Counted from the first letter of the stretch, positions 19,854-29,657 are shown. The stretch: DNA of 64,000 nucleotides from Bradyrhizobium sp. CB2312 (GCF_029714425.1 NZ_CP121668.1:620001-684000); one strand, 5' to 3'. The notes: generated by a model not told the origin, from the letters alone. Numbers and translations: made by a program.

Positions 19854-20574
19854 AGCTGCCGGCATCAAAAAAGTCTTCGGCAAGCTCACCGCGCTCGACG
19901 GCGCCGCGCTCACCGTGGGTGAGAACGAGTTTCACGGTCTGATCGGCCCGAACGGTTCCGGCAAGAGCACGCTGATGAAGTGCATTGCGGGCGCCGAGGT
20001 GCCGACGCAGGGAAAAGTCTCCTTCGTCAACACCGACATCACGGCGTTCACGCCGACGGAGCGCGCCCGCGCCGGCATGAGCCTGAAATTCCAGATCACC
20101 AGCGTGCTACCCTCGCTGACCCTTTACGACAACATCCTGCTCGCGCTGCAGGCGCAGTCGTCGCTGTTCGACCTCGTGTTCTCGCGTACCCGCGGCGCGC
20201 TGCATGACCAGGTCATGACCATGCTGACGCAGTTTCGGCTGGCGAACCGCGCCTTCGATGCGGCAGCGGCACTGTCGCACGGCCAGCAGCAATGGCTGGA
20301 GATCGCGATGGCGCTCGCGGGCAAGCCGAAGCTGCTGCTGCTGGACGAGCCGACCGGCGGCATGAGCCTCGAGGAGCGCCGCGTGACCGGCGAACTGCTT
20401 CAGCCGATCAAAAAGCATTGCTCGCTCGTCATCGTCGAGCACGACCTCGATTTCATCCGCGACATCTGTGATCGGTTGACCGTGCTCGACCAGGGCAAGG
20501 TGCTGGCCTCGGGCACCGTGTCTGAGATCCAGGCCAACACATCCGTCCAGGAGATCTATCTGCGCCGTGCCTGA
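19843..20574 (+). CDS. ABC transporter ATPase, UrtD-like
   Basis: A 243-residue ATPase. Walker A is GPNGSGKST, the signature LSHGQQQWLEIAMAL has the LSHGQ form typical of UrtD rather than the LSYGQQ of LivG, and Walker B LLLLDEPTGGMS and the H-loop VEHDLDF follow. The ATG at 19843 overlaps the permease end by 11 nt; the frame stays open further upstream only inside the permease. It pairs with the ATPase at 20567 to power uptake. Confidence 0.92.
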   Translation: MLLEAAGIKKVFGKLTALDGAALTVGENEFHGLIGPNGSGKSTLMKCIAGAEVPTQGKVSFVNTDITAFTPTERARAGMSLKFQITSVLPSLTLYDNILLALQAQSSLFDLVFSRTRGALHDQVMTMLTQFRLANRAFDAAAALSHGQQQWLEIAMALAGKPKLLLLDEPTGGMSLEERRVTGELLQPIKKHCSLVIVEHDLDFIRDICDRLTVLDQGKVLASGTVSEIQANTSVQEIYLRRA

Positions 20575-21262
20575 ATTTTTGGACATCAAGCACCTCGATA
20601 CCGGCTACGGCCGCAGTCAGGTCCTGTTCGACGTCACCCTCGGCATCCCCTGGCGCGGCGGCGTCGCCGTGCTCGGCCGCAACGGCGCCGGCAAGACCAC
20701 GCTGATGAAGACCATCGTCGGCGAATTGCCGGCGTGGAAGGGCGAGGTCGCCTTCGACGGCCGCGATATCAGCCGGCGCGCGACCCAGGAGCGCGTCCGC
20801 GCCGGCATCGGCTACGTCCCGCAGGAGCATTCGGTGTTCGCGCGCCTGTCGGTGCGCGACAACCTTGCCGTCGGATCGCTCGCGAAGAAGGATGCCACCG
20901 CGGTCGATCGCGTGCTCACCATCTTCCCCAAGCTCGGCCAGCGCCTCGACCAGCCCGCCGGCACGCTCTCCGGCGGCGAGCGCAAGATGCTCGCCATCGG
21001 CCGCGCCATGTTAGGTGATCCCAAACTGTTGTTATTGGACGAACCCACCGAGGGCGTCTGGATCGGCGTGATCGAGGAGATCACCGAACGCCTGATCGCG
21101 CTCGCCAAAGAGATCGCCGTCATCATCGTCGAGCAGCACCTCGACCTCGCGCTGCGTGTTGCCGACTACGCCTATGTGCTGGACCGCGGAAGAGTCGCGC
21201 TGCAAGGCGCGGCGGGCGAGGTGAGGGGCAATCCGGAGCTGATGCGGTATCTGGCGCCGTAG
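20567..21262 (+). CDS. ABC transporter ATPase, UrtE/LivF-like
   Basis: A 231-residue ATPase with Walker A GRNGAGKTT, Q-loop GYVPQEHSVFARLSV, signature LSGGERKMLAIGRAM, Walker B LLLLDEPTEG and H-loop VEQHLDLAL. It starts at a GTG that overlaps the previous gene by 8 nt. The stretch after Walker B (EGVWIGVIEEI) differs from the usual EGIQP/EGLAP of UrtE/LivF, a small D-loop neighbour variation worth noting. It is the last gene of the amide transporter operon; a repeat follows. Confidence 0.92.
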   Translation: MPEFLDIKHLDTGYGRSQVLFDVTLGIPWRGGVAVLGRNGAGKTTLMKTIVGELPAWKGEVAFDGRDISRRATQERVRAGIGYVPQEHSVFARLSVRDNLAVGSLAKKDATAVDRVLTIFPKLGQRLDQPAGTLSGGERKMLAIGRAMLGDPKLLLLDEPTEGVWIGVIEEITERLIALAKEIAVIIVEQHLDLALRVADYAYVLDRGRVALQGAAGEVRGNPELMRYLAP

Positions 21263-21306
21263 GGACTTGTGTCGCTGAAGGGCGCTGCTCTCGCCTCGAC
21301 CTAAAC

Positions 21307-21466
21307 TGTCATGCCCCGCCTAGCGCGCAATTGCGCACGGGGGCGGGGCATCCAGTACGCCGCGGCTTCTCGGTTCAATCACAGCCGCCTCTGGAATACT
21401 GGATTCCCCGCCGGAGCCTGTCATCGGGCTCGCCGAAGGCGAGACCCGGTGGCGGGGAATGACAGC
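21307..21466. repeat. Intergenic palindromic repeat, family C copy 2
   Basis: Starts CTGTCATGCCCCGCCTAGCG and ends GGTGGCGGGGAATGACAG, enclosing the CCAGTACGCC and GGAATACTGGAT blocks shared with the other family C copies. It separates the convergent transporter operon and L,D-transpeptidase gene. No coding potential beyond chance frames. Confidence 0.75.
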
Positions 21467-21505
21467 GTCGGGCTTAGATGGATCGGAGAGACTAAGCCGA
21501 GCGCC

Positions 21506-23104
21506 TTACTTCACCGCCCCAAAGCGGCTGTCGAACGAGTTCGACGACACCACGGGCGCTGCGCCGGCCATCTGCTCGCTCGCACCATCGCCCACCGACG
21601 GCTTTAGCGCCGGGCGCGTCTGGGCGAGGCGGGTGTCGGGCTGCTGCGGCTTCGGCGCCTCGGCGGGCTTGGCGGCGGCGACCGTCGGCTTCGGCGCGTC
21701 CTTCGCTGCGTCCTTGGACTTGTCGTGGCCCGGCACGAAGCGAGTCACTGCGGCCTTCAGCCGGGACGCTGCGGTCGGCGCCGTCGTGGTGCTCGCGGCC
21801 GGAGCGGCGGACGCGGTGGCTTGCGGCGGAGGCGTCGTCGTCGCCGTGGTGTCGGCGGTGCCGAGGCCCATCTTGCGGCCGAGATTCGAGAAGAAGCCGC
21901 CTTGGGATTTCTCTTGGGATTTTTCCTGGGATTTCTCGGCCGGCTGAGCCGAGGCAACGCGGGTGTTGGTCGCGGGTGCGCTGACGGCGACGACCGGCTC
22001 CTGGCTCGCGGGAGCGGTGGCGACGGCATCGAGATTCGGCTTGGGCGGATTGACGTGGCCCGGGATCGTGCCCGGCGCCTTCGCCATCGCCAGCATTTCC
22101 AGGGTCGAGCCTTCGGCGCTCTCGGACAGGCCGGTCGATCCCTCCGGAATCTTGGAGGCGAAGATCTTGTTCATGCCGCCGTCGATGCCGGTGTTCATGC
22201 GCGCCATCGGCGTGCCCTTGGCGACGAGCTTGGCGTAGGCGGCCTCGTCCTGCTGCTGCTTCTCGCGCACAGCGCTGGCGATTTCCTCGGGGATCACATA
22301 GGCCGGGCATTTTGCGGAGGCGTCGAACACCGGATCGCGCTTGGCGTCGGCCGGCTTGGCCGCGTCGAAGACGTACTTCGTCTCGCAGAAATCGACCTTC
22401 GGCTCCTGCCGCGTCACCTCGAAATGATCATAGCCTTCCTTGATCATCTTCCAGAACGGCATGTTCGGATTGTTCCGGTGCTTAGCCATGTTCACCGGCG
22501 TCATCTTGAACGGATAGGCCTGCAGCTGGAACGCCTTCTGGCCGCCGAAGAAGGATTCGCGCCCGAGCGAATAGATCTCCGCGATCTGCTCGTCGGTCAT
22601 CGCGTAGCAGCCGCGCGAGGAGCAATCGCCGTGCACCATCAACTGCGAGCCGGTGCGGCCCAGCGCCTTGTCGAACGCGTTCGGGTAACCCGTGTTGAAG
22701 GACAGGTAGTACGCCGACTGCGGATTCATCTGGCTCGGATTGATCGAATAAAATCCTTCCGGCGCCTGGCGGTCGCCTTCGCGCACCTTGGGGCCGAGAT
22801 CGCCCGACCAGCGGCAGATCGGATAGGTCTTGAGCAGCGCGAACTGGCCGTTGCGAGTCTGCTTCCAGACCTCGAGCTCGGCCTCCTGCTTGAACAGGCG
22901 GACCAGGATCGGCGATTGCAGGTCCATGTTCTTCTCGACCATCGCGGCGAGAAGCTTTGGCGGCACCGGCTGGTTGGCCTTGGCATTGGTCGCGAGCGAG
23001 ACCTGGTCGGTATCGCAGCCGGTCAGCAGGACGCCGGCCGTCATCAGCGCAACCGAAGCCAAGAGCGCGCGAGCAAGCGAACGAGAAATCAAGATGGACC
23101 CCAC
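21506..23104 (-). CDS. L,D-transpeptidase (YkuD) family lipoprotein with long low-complexity tail
   Basis: A 532-residue envelope protein from the GTG at 23104 (GTG 23134 is also possible). It has a lipoprotein signal: hydrophobic stretch and lipobox LLTGC near residue 30. The YkuD domain follows, with the catalytic motif HGDCSSRGC near residue 160 and ICRWSGDLGPK upstream. These enzymes make 3-3 crosslinks or anchor proteins to peptidoglycan. The second half is rich in Ala, Pro, Lys and Thr and includes three tandem SQEK units, encoded by near-identical 12-nt repeats around 21904-21940. It is an independent gene between repeats. Confidence 0.85.
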   Translation of the reverse strand: MGSILISRSLARALLASVALMTAGVLLTGCDTDQVSLATNAKANQPVPPKLLAAMVEKNMDLQSPILVRLFKQEAELEVWKQTRNGQFALLKTYPICRWSGDLGPKVREGDRQAPEGFYSINPSQMNPQSAYYLSFNTGYPNAFDKALGRTGSQLMVHGDCSSRGCYAMTDEQIAEIYSLGRESFFGGQKAFQLQAYPFKMTPVNMAKHRNNPNMPFWKMIKEGYDHFEVTRQEPKVDFCETKYVFDAAKPADAKRDPVFDASAKCPAYVIPEEIASAVREKQQQDEAAYAKLVAKGTPMARMNTGIDGGMNKIFASKIPEGSTGLSESAEGSTLEMLAMAKAPGTIPGHVNPPKPNLDAVATAPASQEPVVAVSAPATNTRVASAQPAEKSQEKSQEKSQGGFFSNLGRKMGLGTADTTATTTPPPQATASAAPAASTTTAPTAASRLKAAVTRFVPGHDKSKDAAKDAPKPTVAAAKPAEAPKPQQPDTRLAQTRPALKPSVGDGASEQMAGAAPVVSSNSFDSRFGAVK

Positions 23105-23424
23105 ACCGTGCCGGGCAGAGAGCGCGAACCCCACTTCCTTTGGCGCATGATCCGAGCGGAAACCGACCCGCCGAAACGGGCTCGTTCAGACCACGCTCCA
23201 GCGCTTATGCCTGAAGCCATTCATTAAAATTCTAACCTCTGGGTCATGTGGTCGCAACCCGAGCCGGGATCACGAGGCCGTTGGCCCAGTGGCATGGTCA
23301 ACAGAGACTAAATGGACGCAACTTTGGGCCGTACTTGGGCCTTTCGGCCAAAACGGTACAGAGATCGCCGATTTGGGCAAAAAAAGGGTTAACGCGGGGT
23401 TACCGGGGACGGCTGGGGGAGGTC

Positions 23425-23516
23425 CCGTAGGGTGGGCAAAGGCGCGAAGCGCCGTGCCCACGAGCTGTTAGTACGGTGGGGAATGGTGGGCACGCTTCGC
23501 TTTGCCCACCCTACGG
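23425..23516. repeat. Long inverted repeat, family F
   Basis: CCGTAGGGTGGGCAAAGGCG on the left pairs with CGCTTCGCTTTGCCCACCCTACGG on the right, around a spacer with GTGCCCAC/GTGGGCAC. It is a widespread type of repeat in Bradyrhizobium and Rhodopseudomonas from memory. The interval 23135-23534 between the transpeptidase and accA has no gene; besides this repeat it is unremarkable spacer that should hold the transpeptidase promoter. Confidence 0.75.
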
Positions 23517-23534
23517 CACCGGAATCGCAGCGAA

Positions 23535-24497
23535 TCAGCCCAGTTTCCGGCCGATATCGAGGAATTTCTGCCGCCGCTGCTTGCGGATGGCGTCGCCGTC
23601 CATGCCGCGCAGCTCGTCGAACGCCTTGGCGATGGCCTCGCCCGTGGTTGCGATCATGGCGGCGGGGTCGCGATGGGCGCCGCCGACCGGCTCCTTCAGG
23701 ATCTGGTCGATCACCCCGAAGCGGAGCATGTCCTGGGCGGTGATCTTCATGTTGTTGGCGGCTTCCTGCGCCTTGGTGCCGTCGCGCCAGAGGATGGAGG
23801 AGGCGGCCTCCGGCGAGATCACGCTGTAGATCGCGTGTTCCAGCATCAACACCTTGTTGGCGGTGGTGATGGCGATGGCGCCGCCCGACATGCCCTCGCC
23901 GGTGATGATCGCGACGTTCGGCACGGTGAGCGCCAGGCACGCATCGGTCGAGCGCGCGATCGCCTCGGCCTGTCCCCGCTCCTCGGCGCCGATGCCGGGA
24001 TAGGCGCCGGCGGAATCGGCCAGCGACAGCACGGGCAGGCCGAACCGCTCGGCCATCTCCATCAGCCGCACGCATTTGCGATAGCCTTCGGGGCGCGCCA
24101 TGCCGAAATTGTGCCGGATGCGGCTGTCGGTGGAATCGCCCTTTTCCTGGCCCATCACGCAGATCGGCTCGCCGCGGAAGCGGCCGAAGCCGGCGACCAG
24201 CGCCTCGTCCTCGCCGAATTTGCGGTCGCCGGCGAGCGGGGTGAATTCGGTGATCAGGCCCTTGATGAAGTCGTTGAAATGCGGCCGCTGCGGATGCCGC
24301 GCAACCAGCGTCTTCTGCCACGGCGTCAGGTTCAGATAGAGGTCGGCCAGTGCCTGCGCCGCCTTGTCCTCGATCCGCCCGATCTCCTCGGCGATGTCGG
24401 TGCCGGAGGCCGCCAGCGTCCTGAGCTCGTCGACCTTGGAGTCGAGCTCGGCGACGGGCTTTTCGAAGTCGAGATAGCTGCGCATCTGGTCTGGCAT
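23535..24497 (-). CDS. accA: Acetyl-CoA carboxylase carboxyltransferase subunit alpha
   Basis: AccA forms with AccD the carboxyltransferase that makes malonyl-CoA for fatty acid synthesis. The 320-residue protein has the normal length and the usual blocks: LDFEKPVAEL, LTPWQKTLVARHPQRPH, FGMARPEGYRKC, ADSAGAYPGIGAEERGQ and GEGMSGGAIAI. The ATG at 24497 (MPDQMRSYLDFEKP) is the family start; the frame extends 25 codons further upstream without homology. The neighbour xerD is on the same strand after a 270-nt gap containing a repeat. Confidence 0.95.
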   Translation of the reverse strand: MPDQMRSYLDFEKPVAELDSKVDELRTLAASGTDIAEEIGRIEDKAAQALADLYLNLTPWQKTLVARHPQRPHFNDFIKGLITEFTPLAGDRKFGEDEALVAGFGRFRGEPICVMGQEKGDSTDSRIRHNFGMARPEGYRKCVRLMEMAERFGLPVLSLADSAGAYPGIGAEERGQAEAIARSTDACLALTVPNVAIITGEGMSGGAIAITTANKVLMLEHAIYSVISPEAASSILWRDGTKAQEAANNMKITAQDMLRFGVIDQILKEPVGGAHRDPAAMIATTGEAIAKAFDELRGMDGDAIRKQRRQKFLDIGRKLG

Positions 24498-24674
24498 CAA
24501 CTCAATATAGGAAGGATCGGGCGAAGCGGCGAAGCGGATTTGGGCTCGATGAGAGAAGTGTAGCTTCTTCAAGGGCTTGACCTGTGCGCTCTAAGAAGCG
24601 CGCCAGATCATTCGAAAGGCCCCGGCTCTTTCTGCGGAGATGTGGCCGAAGTCAAGGCGGTTTCGGCTGTTACC

Positions 24675-24758
24675 CGTAGCCTGGATGGAGCGCAGCGCAA
24701 TCCGGGAAGATCTCTCCACGAGGGGAGAATCCCGGATTTCGCTACGCTCAGGCTACGC
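24675..24758. repeat. Inverted repeat, family G
   Basis: CGTAGCCTGGATGGAGCGCA and TCGCTACGCTCAGGCTACG form the arms, with inner ATCCGGGA / TCCCGGAT. This type of element (AGCCTGGATGGAGCG) is a frequent dispersed repeat in the genus from memory. It lies immediately downstream of xerD. The gap 24498-24767 contains only this repeat and the accA upstream region. Confidence 0.7.
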
Positions 24759-24767
24759 GCTCGCGGC

Positions 24768-25751
<984 letters not shown>

Positions 25752-25768
25752 GCCCGTCAGGCTAGCTC

Positions 25769-25915
25769 CTATTTCTTGAGAAACTTATCCGGCGAGATCG
25801 TCACGGTCATTTCCCGCGACTTGGGGCTGACGAAGTTCGCCAGCGCGAACACCACGCCATAGACGATGCCGGCGATCACGGCGACGACCGTCAGGAAGCG
25901 GAACAGGCTGGGCAT
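25769..25915 (-). CDS. Small single-pass membrane protein (48 residues)
   Basis: A short frame from ATG at 25915 to TAG at 25769. The peptide begins MPSLFRFLTVVAVIAGIVYG, is hydrophobic to about residue 27, and ends with a polar tail SPKSREMTVTISPDKFLKK, so it is one membrane helix with a basic extracytoplasmic or cytoplasmic end. It lies 17 nt upstream of xerD on the same strand and could be cotranscribed with it. Such a small protein between aroK and xerD is conserved in Bradyrhizobium as far as I recall; no function is known. Confidence 0.7.
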   Translation of the reverse strand: MPSLFRFLTVVAVIAGIVYGVVFALANFVSPKSREMTVTISPDKFLKK

Positions 25916-26076
25916 CGGGATAGGGTCTCGAGGCGTGGCGAATTAACCAATGAAATCATCCAACATGTTCGCCGTTTCGTGGCAAGAGTCCTCTGGCGAG
26001 GCCCCCTGCGGGGTCGTATAGGTGGCCAAACCCCCCGCCCTTGGCGGCAGATTGAGCGAGATCCTGAGCGAAATTC

Positions 26077-26700
26077 ATGTCCGACGCCGTCCTGCCGATT
26101 CCCGCGTCCCCCGAGGCCGACATCCTGTCGGCGCTCGGTGCGCGCTCGATCGTGCTCGTCGGCATGATGGGGGTGGGCAAGTCCACCATCGGCCGCCGCA
26201 TGGCTCTCAGGCTCAAGCTGCCCTTCATCGACGCCGACACCGAGATCGAGGCGGCGGCCGGCATGACCATACCTGAGATCTTCGAGCGCCATGGCGAGCC
26301 GCATTTCCGCGACGGCGAGGCGCGCGTGATCGCGCGGCTGCTCGACGGCGGCCCTGTTGTGCTTGCGACCGGCGGCGGTGCCTTCATGCGCGAGGAGACG
26401 CGCAAGCGCATCGCGGCCAAGGCGGTCTCGATCTGGCTCAAGGCCGACCACGACGTCATCATGCGCCGCGTCCGCCGGCGCGCCGACCGTCCGCTGCTTC
26501 AGACCGCCGACCCCGAAGGAACCGTGACGCGCCTGCTCACCGAGCGTGAGCCGATCTACGGCAATGCCGACCTCACCATCGCCTCGCGCGACGTGCCGCA
26601 CGACAAGATCGTCGAGGAGACCATCGAGACGTTGCACGCCCATCTCTGCGGCGCGCAGTCCGCCCCGCCACCTGCCGACGTCGCGAGTGCCGCACGATGA
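26077..26700 (+). CDS. aroK: Shikimate kinase
   Basis: A 207-residue kinase that phosphorylates shikimate in aromatic amino acid synthesis. It has the P-loop GMMGVGKST (residues 29-37), the substrate motif DADTEIEAAAG, FRDGEARVIARLL, the TGGGAFM shikimate-binding loop and the LID region RADRPLL. About 20 extra residues at each end flank the core. Its last codons overlap aroB by 4 nt (ATGA), the usual aroKB operon. Confidence 0.95.
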   Translation: MSDAVLPIPASPEADILSALGARSIVLVGMMGVGKSTIGRRMALRLKLPFIDADTEIEAAAGMTIPEIFERHGEPHFRDGEARVIARLLDGGPVVLATGGGAFMREETRKRIAAKAVSIWLKADHDVIMRRVRRRADRPLLQTADPEGTVTRLLTEREPIYGNADLTIASRDVPHDKIVEETIETLHAHLCGAQSAPPPADVASAAR

Positions 26701-27845
26701 CCGCGCCCCTGAAGCATTCCGACCCTGTCAACGTCGACGTCGCGCTCGGCGACCGCGCCTATGACATCGTCATCGGCCGCGGCGTGCTGTCTTCGCTCGG
26801 CGAGCGCGTCGCCGCCCTGCGCCCCGGCGTCCGCACCGCGATCGTGACGGACCGCACCGTCGCAAAATACTGGCTCGAGCCGACCGAAGCTTCGCTCGCG
26901 GCGAGCGGCATCCCGACCTCGCGCATCGTGGTCGAGGAAGGCGAGATCTCGAAGACATACGCGGGCCTCGAAAAGGTCAGCGAAGCCCTGATCGCCGCAA
27001 AAATCGAGCGCAACGATCTCGTCATCGCGCTCGGCGGCGGCGTGGTCGGTGATCTCGCCGGCTTTGCCGCGGCGATCCTGCGCCGGGGCGTCGATTTCGT
27101 GCAGGTGCCGACCTCGCTCCTGGCGCAGGTCGATTCCTCCGTCGGCGGGAAGACCGGCATCAACTCGCCGCAGGGCAAGAATTTGCTCGGCGCCTTCCAC
27201 CAGCCGGTGCTGGTCATTGCCGACACCGCCGTGCTCGACACGCTGTCGCCACGCCAGTTCCGCGCCGGTTATGCCGAGGTCGCCAAATACGGCGTGCTCG
27301 GGGATGAAGCCTTCTTCTCCTGGCTGGAAAAGAACCATTCCGACATCTTCAAGGGCGGCTCGGCACGCGAGCACGCGATCGCGACCTCCTGCCGCGCCAA
27401 GGCCGGCGTCGTCTCGCGCGACGAGCGCGAGACCGGCGAGCGCGCGCTGCTCAATCTCGGCCACACCTTCGGTCACGCGCTGGAAGCGGCGACCGGTTTC
27501 TCCGATCGCCTGTTCCATGGCGAGGGCGTCGCCATCGGCATGACGCTGGCGGCGCAGTTCTCGGCGAAGCTCGGCATGATCGGCGAGATCGAGGCGGCAC
27601 GCGTCGAGCGGCATCTGATCGAGGCGGGCCTGCCGACGCGCTTGCAGGACATCGCGGGTTTCGCGCAGGAAGGGCTCGCCGACGCCGACGCGCTGATGGC
27701 GCTGATGGCGCAGGACAAGAAGGTCAAGCGCGGCAAGCTCACCTTCATCCTGCTCGAGGCCGTCGGGCGCGCCGTCATCGCCAAGGATGTCGAGCCGGCC
27801 CCGGTGCGCGATTTCCTGAAGGACAAGCTCGCGCAGAAGGCTTGA
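26697..27845 (+). CDS. aroB: 3-dehydroquinate synthase
   Basis: A 382-residue enzyme converting DAHP to 3-dehydroquinate, the step feeding the shikimate route in which aroK acts. Key motifs are the NAD-binding ALGGGVVGDLAGFAAA, substrate loop VDSSVGGKTGIN, and the metal ligands within GHTFGHALEA and LFHGEGVAIGM. Normal length. Translationally coupled to aroK. A short dispersed repeat begins 10 nt after its stop. Confidence 0.96.
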   Translation: MTAPLKHSDPVNVDVALGDRAYDIVIGRGVLSSLGERVAALRPGVRTAIVTDRTVAKYWLEPTEASLAASGIPTSRIVVEEGEISKTYAGLEKVSEALIAAKIERNDLVIALGGGVVGDLAGFAAAILRRGVDFVQVPTSLLAQVDSSVGGKTGINSPQGKNLLGAFHQPVLVIADTAVLDTLSPRQFRAGYAEVAKYGVLGDEAFFSWLEKNHSDIFKGGSAREHAIATSCRAKAGVVSRDERETGERALLNLGHTFGHALEAATGFSDRLFHGEGVAIGMTLAAQFSAKLGMIGEIEAARVERHLIEAGLPTRLQDIAGFAQEGLADADALMALMAQDKKVKRGKLTFILLEAVGRAVIAKDVEPAPVRDFLKDKLAQKA

Positions 27846-27855
27846 TGCGCTGAAG

Positions 27856-27903
27856 AGCGTTTTCGAGCGAAGTGGACACCGGTTCGCGTAAAGAAAACGC
27901 GTC
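27856..27903. repeat. 48-nt dispersed repeat, family H copy 1
   Basis: AGCGTTTTCGAGCGAAGTGG at the left and AAGAAAACGCGTC at the right form a hairpin (GCGTTTTC / GAAAACGC), with CCGGTTCGCG inside. Relatives lie at 58990-59035 (intergenic) and at 47662-47710 inside a coding region. Here it fills the short gap between aroB and the CNNM gene. Confidence 0.75.
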
Positions 27904-27926
27904 AGAACAAGAATTTCGAGTGATGC

Positions 27927-29231
27927 ATGGACTGGCTCGGCTTCACCATCGTCATCATCTGCCTGCTCGTCTCGGGCTTCTTCGCCGCGAGCGAGACCGC
28001 GCTGACCGGTGCCTCGCGCGCCAGCATGCTGAGGCTCTCCAAGCAGGGTAACCGCGACGCGGACGTCGTCTCGGACCTGCTCGACATGCGCGAGCGCCTG
28101 ATCGGCGCGCTGCTGCTCGGCAACAATATCGCCAATATCGGGGCGTCAGCGCTTGCCACCGGCATCTTCACGGCCTGGTTCGGCGATGTCGGCGTGCTCT
28201 ATGCCACCGGCGTGATGACCGCGCTGGTCGTGATTTTCGCGGAAGTGCTGCCCAAGACCATCGCGATCAACGCGCCCGACCGCATGGCGCTCGCTGTCGC
28301 GCGCCCGATGCGGCTGACCATGTATGTGCTGGGGCCGCTGCTGCGGATCGTCGAAGTCATCGTGCGCGTCCTGATGCGCCTGTTCGGCCTTGCGGGCGAG
28401 CACCAGGCGATCCTGTCGCCGACCGAGCGCCTGCGCGGCGCGGTCGACCTGTTGCATCACGAAGGCAAGGTCGAGAAGCAGGACCGCGACATGCTCGGCG
28501 GCCTGCTCGATCTGCGCGAGCTCCAGGTCTCCGACGTCATGATCCATCGCACCGAGATGATGATGATCAATGCCGATCTGCCGCCGGAGGAGCTGGTGCG
28601 CGAGGTGCTGGCGACCGAATACACCCGCATTCCGCTGTGGCGCGAGAAGCCCGAAAACATCATCGGCGTGCTCCACGCCAAGGACCTCCTGCGTGCGATC
28701 CGCGCCTCCGACGGCGACACCTCGCGCATCGACGTCTCCACCATCGCGCTGCCGCCCTGGTTCGTGCCGGAGATGCGCCCCGTCTCCGAGCAGCTGAAAG
28801 CCTTCCGCCGCCGCAAGACCCATTTCGCGCTGGTCGTCGACGAGTATGGCGAGGTTGAAGGTCTTGTGACGCTGGAAGACATTTTGGAGGAGATCGTCGG
28901 CGACATCTCCGACGAGCATGACGTCGTCGTCGCCGGCGTGCGCGCCCAGCCCGATGGTTCGGTGGTGGTCGACGGCTCGGTGCCGATCCGCGATCTCAAC
29001 CGCGCCATGGACTGGCGTCTGCCCGATGAAGAGGCAACCACGGTCGCCGGCCTCGTCATTCACGAGGCGCGCTCGATCCCCGACCGCGGCCAGAGCTTTA
29101 CGTTCCACGGCTTCCGTTTCCGCGTCCTCCGCCGCGAACGCAACCGCATCACTGCGCTCCGCATTTCACCGGTGCCGCGCGAGGCCGAGATGGAGGAGGC
29201 CAAGCCGAGAAGGGCGGGGACGTCGTTTTGA
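27927..29231 (+). CDS. HlyC/CorC (CNNM) family membrane protein with CBS domains
   Basis: A 434-residue protein. The N-terminal DUF21/CNNM domain has three to four helices and the signature SGFFAASETALTGASRAS. Two CBS modules follow (MIHRTEMMMINADLP to GVLHAKDLL, then FALVVDEYGEVEGLVTLEDILEEIVGDI), ending with a CorC_HlyC domain. Family members are implicated in Mg2+/Co2+ efflux or transport. It sits in the order aroK-aroB-CNNM that is common in alphaproteobacteria. The ATG at 27927 lies 81 nt after aroB; cotranscription is plausible. Confidence 0.9.
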   Translation: MDWLGFTIVIICLLVSGFFAASETALTGASRASMLRLSKQGNRDADVVSDLLDMRERLIGALLLGNNIANIGASALATGIFTAWFGDVGVLYATGVMTALVVIFAEVLPKTIAINAPDRMALAVARPMRLTMYVLGPLLRIVEVIVRVLMRLFGLAGEHQAILSPTERLRGAVDLLHHEGKVEKQDRDMLGGLLDLRELQVSDVMIHRTEMMMINADLPPEELVREVLATEYTRIPLWREKPENIIGVLHAKDLLRAIRASDGDTSRIDVSTIALPPWFVPEMRPVSEQLKAFRRRKTHFALVVDEYGEVEGLVTLEDILEEIVGDISDEHDVVVAGVRAQPDGSVVVDGSVPIRDLNRAMDWRLPDEEATTVAGLVIHEARSIPDRGQSFTFHGFRFRVLRRERNRITALRISPVPREAEMEEAKPRRAGTSF

Positions 29232-29262
29232 CGCGGCAGTTGTAAGCACTGTAGCTCCCACA

Positions 29263-29348
29263 TCGTCATGGCCGGGCTCGACCCGGCCATCCACGCCTTA
29301 ATACCCAAACGAAGAACGTGGATGCCCGGGACAAGCCAGGGCATGACG
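29263..29348. repeat. Intergenic palindromic repeat, family A copy 3 (short)
   Basis: Begins TCGTCATGGCCGGGCTCG and ends CAGGGCATGACGAC, with ATCCACG / CGTGGATG inner arms. It lacks the GTCCTTCGGAC segment found in the two longer copies. It lies between the convergent CNNM and bolA genes. Confidence 0.7.
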
Positions 29349-29393
29349 ACCATTTCGATTGTGTGCGAGGCCTTCCGGCGAGGGTGAAGAGCC

Positions 29394-29657
29394 TCAGCCT
29401 TCCCCCGGCGCCTGCGCGTGGATCGCCAGCGCGTGCACGCTGCCGGAAAGTTCCGCGGCCAGCGCCGAATTTATCATGCGGTGGCGGTCGACCCGGCTCT
29501 TCCCTTTGAAGGCCTGCGACACGATATAAACACGAAAGTGCGTCTCGCCGCTCGGCCGATGACCGGCGTGGCCCTCATGCAGATGTGACTCGTCGACGAC
29601 CTGCAGGCTTTCCGGCGTGAAAGCTTCCTGCAACTTGTTGCTGATAGTGTCTTTCAT
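29394..29657 (-). CDS. BolA family protein
   Basis: An 87-residue protein of the BolA class-II KH-like fold: SLQVVDESHLHEGHAGHRP, GETHFRVYIVS and the helix SRVDRHRMINSALAAEL are all conserved. BolA proteins pair with monothiol glutaredoxins in iron-sulfur and iron sensing. Three in-frame Met codons (29657, 29663, 29672) are possible starts; the shortest is given because homology begins there. A long open frame continuing upstream to 30011 is not coding, since it crosses the divergent J-domain gene. Divergent pairing of bolA with a J-domain gene is usual in rhizobia. Confidence 0.9.
   Translation of the reverse strand: MKDTISNKLQEAFTPESLQVVDESHLHEGHAGHRPSGETHFRVYIVSQAFKGKSRVDRHRMINSALAAELSGSVHALAIHAQAPGEG

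Noticed and set aside
23502..24563. 353-codon open frame antisense to accA
   Set aside because: Mirror of the accA codon pattern; accA is unambiguous.
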